Assembly: GCA_020852155.1 (NCBI GenBank)
Contig: JADZBJ010000144.1
Coordinates: forward strand, 1 to 10,764
Source of the DNA: Saprospiraceae bacterium
GTDB taxonomy: Bacteria > Bacteroidota > Bacteroidia > Chitinophagales > Saprospiraceae
DNA: 10,764 bases
Direction of reading: 5' to 3'
Both the position numbers and the translations under genes were made by a program. A model generated the notes under the pieces. It ran no database searches. It was not told the DNA's origin and saw nothing but the letters and a program-made list of their open reading frames with translations. Shown one piece after another: positions 7,881 through 10,764 of the stretch. Numbering within the stretch: the stretch's first letter is position 1; every line of letters begins with the position of its first letter.

Positions 7881-8303
7881 CTATTCCGTCTCTCCGTAGT
7901 ATTCGGCGTAGATGGTTTCTGTTTCCCAGAGTTTGATTGAGTGCAGGCGGCAAGGGAACGCTTCCAGGGCCGGCATCAGCCTGTTCCAGATAACAATGGC
8001 CAGGTTTTCTGTGGTAGGTTGCATGCCTTGCGGGATAAAAGGCACATCAAGGTTCAGGTTGCTGTGATCCAGATGATCAACAACCTCTTCTTTGATGATG
8101 GTACTCAAGACCTTGACATCCATGATGAAACCGGTGTCGGGGTCTGGCTTCCCTTTGACCGTTACATGAAGGTTATAATTGTGTCCATGCCAATTTTTAT
8201 TGGCGCACTTGCCAAAAACAGCGACATTTTTCTCTTCAGACCAATCATTTACCCAGAGTTTGTGGGCAGCATTAAACCGTTCTATTCGTGTGATATAAAC
8301 CAT
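7881..8303 (-). CDS. queD: 6-pyruvoyl/6-carboxy-tetrahydropterin synthase family protein (PTPS/QueD)
   Basis: A 140-residue enzyme of the COG0720 fold, normal length. It acts on 7,8-dihydroneopterin triphosphate; bacterial members usually make 6-carboxytetrahydropterin for queuosine and other 7-deazapurines. The zinc ligands are H14 (FNAAH), H39 and H41 (HGHNY); the catalytic Cys is C33 (FGKCANKNWHGH); LDHSNLN supplies H80, PTEN is at 97-100 and WETE (126-129) should anchor the pterin. The spacing between the Cys and HGH is five residues, as in animal PTPS, whereas E. coli QueD has three, so the exact product is open. I chose the ATG at 8303; the frame extends upstream, but MVYITRIERFNAAH is the natural N-terminus. 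It is divergent from the HEAT-like gene across a 76-bp gap containing a near-palindrome. Confidence 0.92.
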   Translation of the reverse strand: MVYITRIERFNAAHKLWVNDWSEEKNVAVFGKCANKNWHGHNYNLHVTVKGKPDPDTGFIMDVKVLSTIIKEEVVDHLDHSNLNLDVPFIPQGMQPTTENLAIVIWNRLMPALEAFPCRLHSIKLWETETIYAEYYGETE

Positions 8304-8352
8304 GTAATTCCTGATTTCGGCTGCAAAAATGAGGCAATCTGCGCGATTATTC

Positions 8353-8374
8353 TGAATTTTGGCCCCAAATTTCA
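8353..8374. promoter_or_regulatory. Near-palindrome in a divergent promoter region
   Basis: The 22 bases begin TGAATTTTGG and end CCAAATTTCA: 10-bp half-sites with one mismatch around a CC centre. They lie between the divergent pterin synthase (start 8303) and HEAT-like gene (start 8380). Each half contains a 7-of-8 match to the Bacteroidota -7 consensus TAnnTTTG, one per strand (GAATTTTG on plus, GAAATTTG on minus). It could be a shared operator or overlapping divergent promoters; I see no good -33 element for either direction. Confidence 0.35.
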
Positions 8375-8379
8375 GCAAG

Positions 8380-8937
8380 ATGAACAACGATGATATCCTG
8401 CGGCAATTATTATTGAGCGAGCACAGCAAATTCCAGACCATGCGCATTGTTCAATGGATTGATCATGATCCTGAACGCGCAGCAGCCCTGATTCGCGTCT
8501 TTCTCGAACCGGATTACCGAACAACACAGCGCGGCGCCTGGGTAGTTCGATATGTCCATGAAAATTCGCCTGAATTACTGACGCCCTATTTACCTGAATT
8601 GCTCGACGCCGCCCGCGATCCGTCGAGGCACAAGGCCGTACGCCGGAATGTCTTGAATGTGTTTGAAAAAAGCAGCATTCCAGATAGTTTGCTCGACGAA
8701 TTGACAGACCTGAGTTTCATCTGCCTGGCTGATCCGCACGAAGATGTCGCCATTCGCTGTGCGGCCATGTCCATTCTGGATAAAGTTTGTCAGCGCATTC
8801 CGGAATTGCGCGAAGAACTGAACCTGCTTATAACCGAACATATGGAGCATGGTTCGGGCGCTTTCAAATCTCGTGCAAAAAAAATTCTCGCTGCGCCGAA
8901 ACCTCCTCGCGGCGACGTTCATGCAGGCCCGTTTTAA
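8380..8937 (+). CDS. HEAT-repeat-like helical protein of unknown function
   Basis: A 185-residue protein from the ATG at 8380; an in-frame TTG at 8359 is a weaker alternative that lies inside the near-palindrome. The sequence is almost entirely amphipathic helix pairs of about 30-40 residues, for example DPERAAALIRVFLE, AVRRNVLNVFEKS and ADPHEDVAIRCAAMSILDKV, the last a typical HEAT motif with D, V and R at the expected places. There is no signal peptide or membrane segment, so it should be cytoplasmic. The C-terminus is basic and proline-rich (KKILAAPKPPRGD). HEAT proteins are binding scaffolds, but no partner can be named from this sequence. It is divergent from the pterin synthase, and about 290 bp separates it from ugd, so co-transcription with ugd is doubtful. 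Confidence 0.8.
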   Translation: MNNDDILRQLLLSEHSKFQTMRIVQWIDHDPERAAALIRVFLEPDYRTTQRGAWVVRYVHENSPELLTPYLPELLDAARDPSRHKAVRRNVLNVFEKSSIPDSLLDELTDLSFICLADPHEDVAIRCAAMSILDKVCQRIPELREELNLLITEHMEHGSGAFKSRAKKILAAPKPPRGDVHAGPF

Positions 8938-9020
8938 CCATTTCAAGGCAGGTAAACACGGGCGCGTCGGCAAATTTTATTTTAACAATGCGTTACCTTT
9001 CGGTTGCAGCACGGACATTG

Positions 9021-9054
9021 TTCGTAAAATTTGCCTTTTTAAAAACTAAATTTG
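9021..9054 (+). promoter_or_regulatory. Candidate Bacteroidota-type promoter for ugd
   Basis: TAAATTTG at 9047-9054 matches the -7 consensus TAnnTTTG exactly, with a weak -33 candidate TTCG at 9021-9024. A second exact -7 match, TACTTTTG, is at 9065-9072 but lacks a -33 partner. The leader to the ugd ATG would be about 170 nt. The stretch 8938-9231 otherwise holds only a 68-codon open frame (8988-9194) that I do not regard as a gene. Confidence 0.35.
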
Positions 9055-9231
9055 CACAAGCGCTTACTTTTGCGCAGTTTTCAGACAAGCCTGTGACATC
9101 GCGCATTGACTTGCGTATGAACGGCGCGGTTTTTGAACTTCTACCAAGAACATCATCTGTCGTCAATTTTCAGACGCAGGCGATGCTCCGATAACCGATT
9201 CATTTTCAACTTTTACTTTTAGACAAAAAAC

Positions 9232-10551
9232 ATGAACATTGCTGTGATTGGTACCGGATACGTAGGTTTGGTGACCGGCACCTGTTTTGCCGAAACCGGA
9301 AACCACGTGATTTGTGTGGACATTAACGAGAAGAAAGTGCAAAGCCTTCGTAAAGGTAAAATTCCGATTTTCGAGCCGGGCCTTGACGTACTTTTTGAAC
9401 GAAATACCAAAGAAGGTCGCCTGCATTTTACGACCGACCTGAAAGAGGCCGTTGATAAAAGCCAGATCATCTTTCTGGCGCTGCCCACTCCGCCGGGCGA
9501 AGACGGTTCTGCCGACCTTTCCTATATCATGGGCGTTGCCCGTCAACTGGGTACGATCATTACAGATTATAAAGTAATCGTGGACAAAAGCACCGTTCCG
9601 GTGGGCACGGCCGAAAAAGTGGCTGCTGCTATGGCTGAAAATCTGTCCAAAAAAATGTTCGACGTGGTGTCAAACCCCGAGTTTTTGCGCGAAGGCGTAG
9701 CCGTGGATGATTTCATGAAGCCCGACCGCGTGGTCATCGGCGTAAAAAGCGAAAAAGCGCGCAAAGTCATGAAGCAGTTGTACGAGCCGTTTGTACGTCA
9801 GGGCAACCCGATTTACTTCATGGACGAACGCTCTGCCGAAATGACCAAGTATGCCGCCAACGCCTACCTCGCAACGCGCATTACGTTTATGAACGAAATC
9901 GCTAACCTCTGCGAAAAGACCGGCGCCAACGTTGATGAGGTGCGCAAAGGCATGGGCAGCGACAGCCGAATCGGCAAACGTTTCCTGTTCCCCGGCATTG
10001 GTTATGGCGGTTCGTGCTTCCCGAAAGACGTGCAAGCCCTGGCCAAAACAGCCGCCGACCATTCCTACGATTTCAAAATTCTGAAATCAGTCATGAAGGT
10101 CAACACCATTCAAAAGTCCGTTTTGACCAAAAAAATCAAGAAATTCTTCAAGGGCGATCTGGCCGGCAAAACCATCGGCGTATGGGGACTGGCCTTCAAA
10201 CCCAATACAGATGATATTCGCGAAGCTCCGGCGCTCGTTATCATTGACGAATTGCTGGCAATGGGCGCTAATATCAGGGCGTTCGACCCGGAAGCGATGG
10301 AGAATGTACGCCTGACACATGAAGGTAAAATCACCTTTTGCCATACGATGTACGAAGCCCTCGAAGGCGCCGACGTATTGGCTGTCATGACGGAATGGAA
10401 CGAATTCCGCACGCCCGACTACGATAAAATCAAGAGCAGCCTCAAGCAAAATGTGGTGTTCGACGGACGTAATGTTTTCGACCTCGATACCATGAAAGAG
10501 CAAGGTTTCCATTACGAAAGCATCGGCCGCCCGAAAATGCGAAAGAGATAA
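9232..10551 (+). CDS. ugd: UDP-glucose 6-dehydrogenase
   Basis: Oxidises UDP-glucose to UDP-glucuronate with two NAD+ in the cytoplasm, supplying uronic acid for surface polysaccharides. The 439-residue length is normal. The N-terminal Rossmann domain begins MNIAVIGTGYVGLVTG (GxGYVG), followed by STVPVGT (120-126) and SNPEFLREG (147-155). The central domain has KYAANAYLATRITFMNEIANL with K206 and N210. The active-site motif GYGGSCFPKD places the catalytic cysteine at C262 and the aspartate at D266. The C-terminal domain carries GLAFKPNTDDIREAP (319-333). UDP-mannose/UDP-GlcNAc dehydrogenases share the fold, but these motifs fit the UDP-glucose group best. The ATG follows an AGACAAAAAAC leader typical of Bacteroidota. 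It is a single gene ending in a strong terminator. Confidence 0.96.
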   Translation: MNIAVIGTGYVGLVTGTCFAETGNHVICVDINEKKVQSLRKGKIPIFEPGLDVLFERNTKEGRLHFTTDLKEAVDKSQIIFLALPTPPGEDGSADLSYIMGVARQLGTIITDYKVIVDKSTVPVGTAEKVAAAMAENLSKKMFDVVSNPEFLREGVAVDDFMKPDRVVIGVKSEKARKVMKQLYEPFVRQGNPIYFMDERSAEMTKYAANAYLATRITFMNEIANLCEKTGANVDEVRKGMGSDSRIGKRFLFPGIGYGGSCFPKDVQALAKTAADHSYDFKILKSVMKVNTIQKSVLTKKIKKFFKGDLAGKTIGVWGLAFKPNTDDIREAPALVIIDELLAMGANIRAFDPEAMENVRLTHEGKITFCHTMYEALEGADVLAVMTEWNEFRTPDYDKIKSSLKQNVVFDGRNVFDLDTMKEQGFHYESIGRPKMRKR

Positions 10552-10576
10552 CCCGAAACGGGGCATTTTCCAGGCT

Positions 10577-10631
10577 TTGAACGAGGCGTTTGCGAACTTT
10601 TGAAAGTTCCGCAAACGCCTCGTTCAATTTT
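10577..10631 (+). terminator. Intrinsic terminator after ugd
   Basis: Perfect 18-bp arms (10577-10594 and 10610-10627, left arm TTGAACGAGGCGTTTGCG) enclose a partly self-pairing 15-nt loop and are followed by TTTT. It starts 26 nt after the ugd stop. A small CCCG-AAA-CGGG hairpin (10552-10562) lies between them. Because the arms are symmetrical and preceded by AAAG-type sequence on the other strand only weakly, plus-strand termination is the natural reading. Confidence 0.85.
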
Positions 10632-10655
10632 ACGCGCTACCGTACACTCTTTATT

Positions 10656-10685
10656 TCCCGCAGATTTCGCAGATTTTCTGCGGGA
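10656..10685. repeat. Hairpin with tandem CGCAGATTT units
   Basis: TCCCGCAGA (10656-10664) pairs perfectly with TCTGCGGGA (10677-10685) around a 12-nt loop. CGCAGATTT is repeated in tandem at 10659-10667 and 10668-10676. It follows the ugd terminator by about 25 nt and belongs to no gene in the window. It resembles small dispersed intergenic repeats. Confidence 0.6.
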
Positions 10686-10733
10686 TCTGCTAAGAATATC
10701 CAGCAGTGTGCAATTTCAGCCTAAACTCATAAA

Positions 10734-10750
10734 TGATTGATTATCAATCA
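10734..10750. promoter_or_regulatory. Small AT-rich palindrome near the window end
   Basis: TGATTGAT-T-ATCAATCA is a perfect 17-nt palindrome with 8-nt half-sites. It could be an operator for a gene beyond the window, or chance in AT-rich sequence. No coding region starts in the remaining bases. Confidence 0.3.
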
Positions 10751-10764
10751 AATAATAGAATAGC

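Noticed and set aside
8988..9194. A 68-residue plus-strand open frame between the HEAT-like gene and ugd
   Set aside because: No recognisable domain and no ribosome-binding context, and it spans both candidate -7 elements; most likely leader or spacer sequence.

Overview
This window reads as a chromosomal segment of a Bacteroidota bacterium. The start codons follow A-rich leaders without strong Shine-Dalgarno sites, a TAnnTTTG-type -7 motif occurs upstream of ugd, and the protein families fit. The style of the intergenic repeats makes me suspect Saprospirales (Haliscomenobacter-like), but that placement is inference.

Layout. From 1 to 8303 everything is on the minus strand, so read it right to left: a 6-pyruvoyl/6-carboxy-tetrahydropterin synthase (7881-8303); dTDP-glucose 4,6-dehydratase (6481-7533), whose stop codon overlaps by one base the start of an XRE/ScfR-like regulator (4979-6481); a DUF2142 membrane protein (3216-4550) followed 45 bp later by a second polytopic membrane protein with a C-terminal soluble domain (1419-3170); and the 5' part of rmuC (1-1302, cut by the window edge). 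From 8380 the strand switches to plus: a HEAT-like helical protein (8380-8937) and UDP-glucose 6-dehydrogenase (9232-10551), which ends in a strong intrinsic terminator.

Function. RmlB and Ugd make activated sugars (dTDP-4-keto-6-deoxyglucose and UDP-glucuronate). The two large membrane proteins look like the glycosyltransferase-C type of polytopic protein. Together they suggest a loosely organised surface-polysaccharide neighbourhood. RmuC, the pterin synthase and the HEAT protein are housekeeping or unassigned neighbours.

The most unusual part lies between the genes. Three intergenic gaps (1303-1418, 4551-4978, 7534-7880) share one architecture: a tandem array of a short, mostly 7-nt, C-free word on the left, a core, and the reverse-complement G-free array on the right. 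In the middle locus there are exactly 12 TGATGAA units on the left and exactly 12 TTCATCA units on the right, giving perfect 89-nt arms. In the third locus there are 7 GTTGAA words on the left and 7 TTCAAC words on the right. The last two loci enclose copies of the same REP-like palindrome with a conserved 36-nt loop. This is more ordered than ordinary terminators or microsatellites and is the main thing to follow up.
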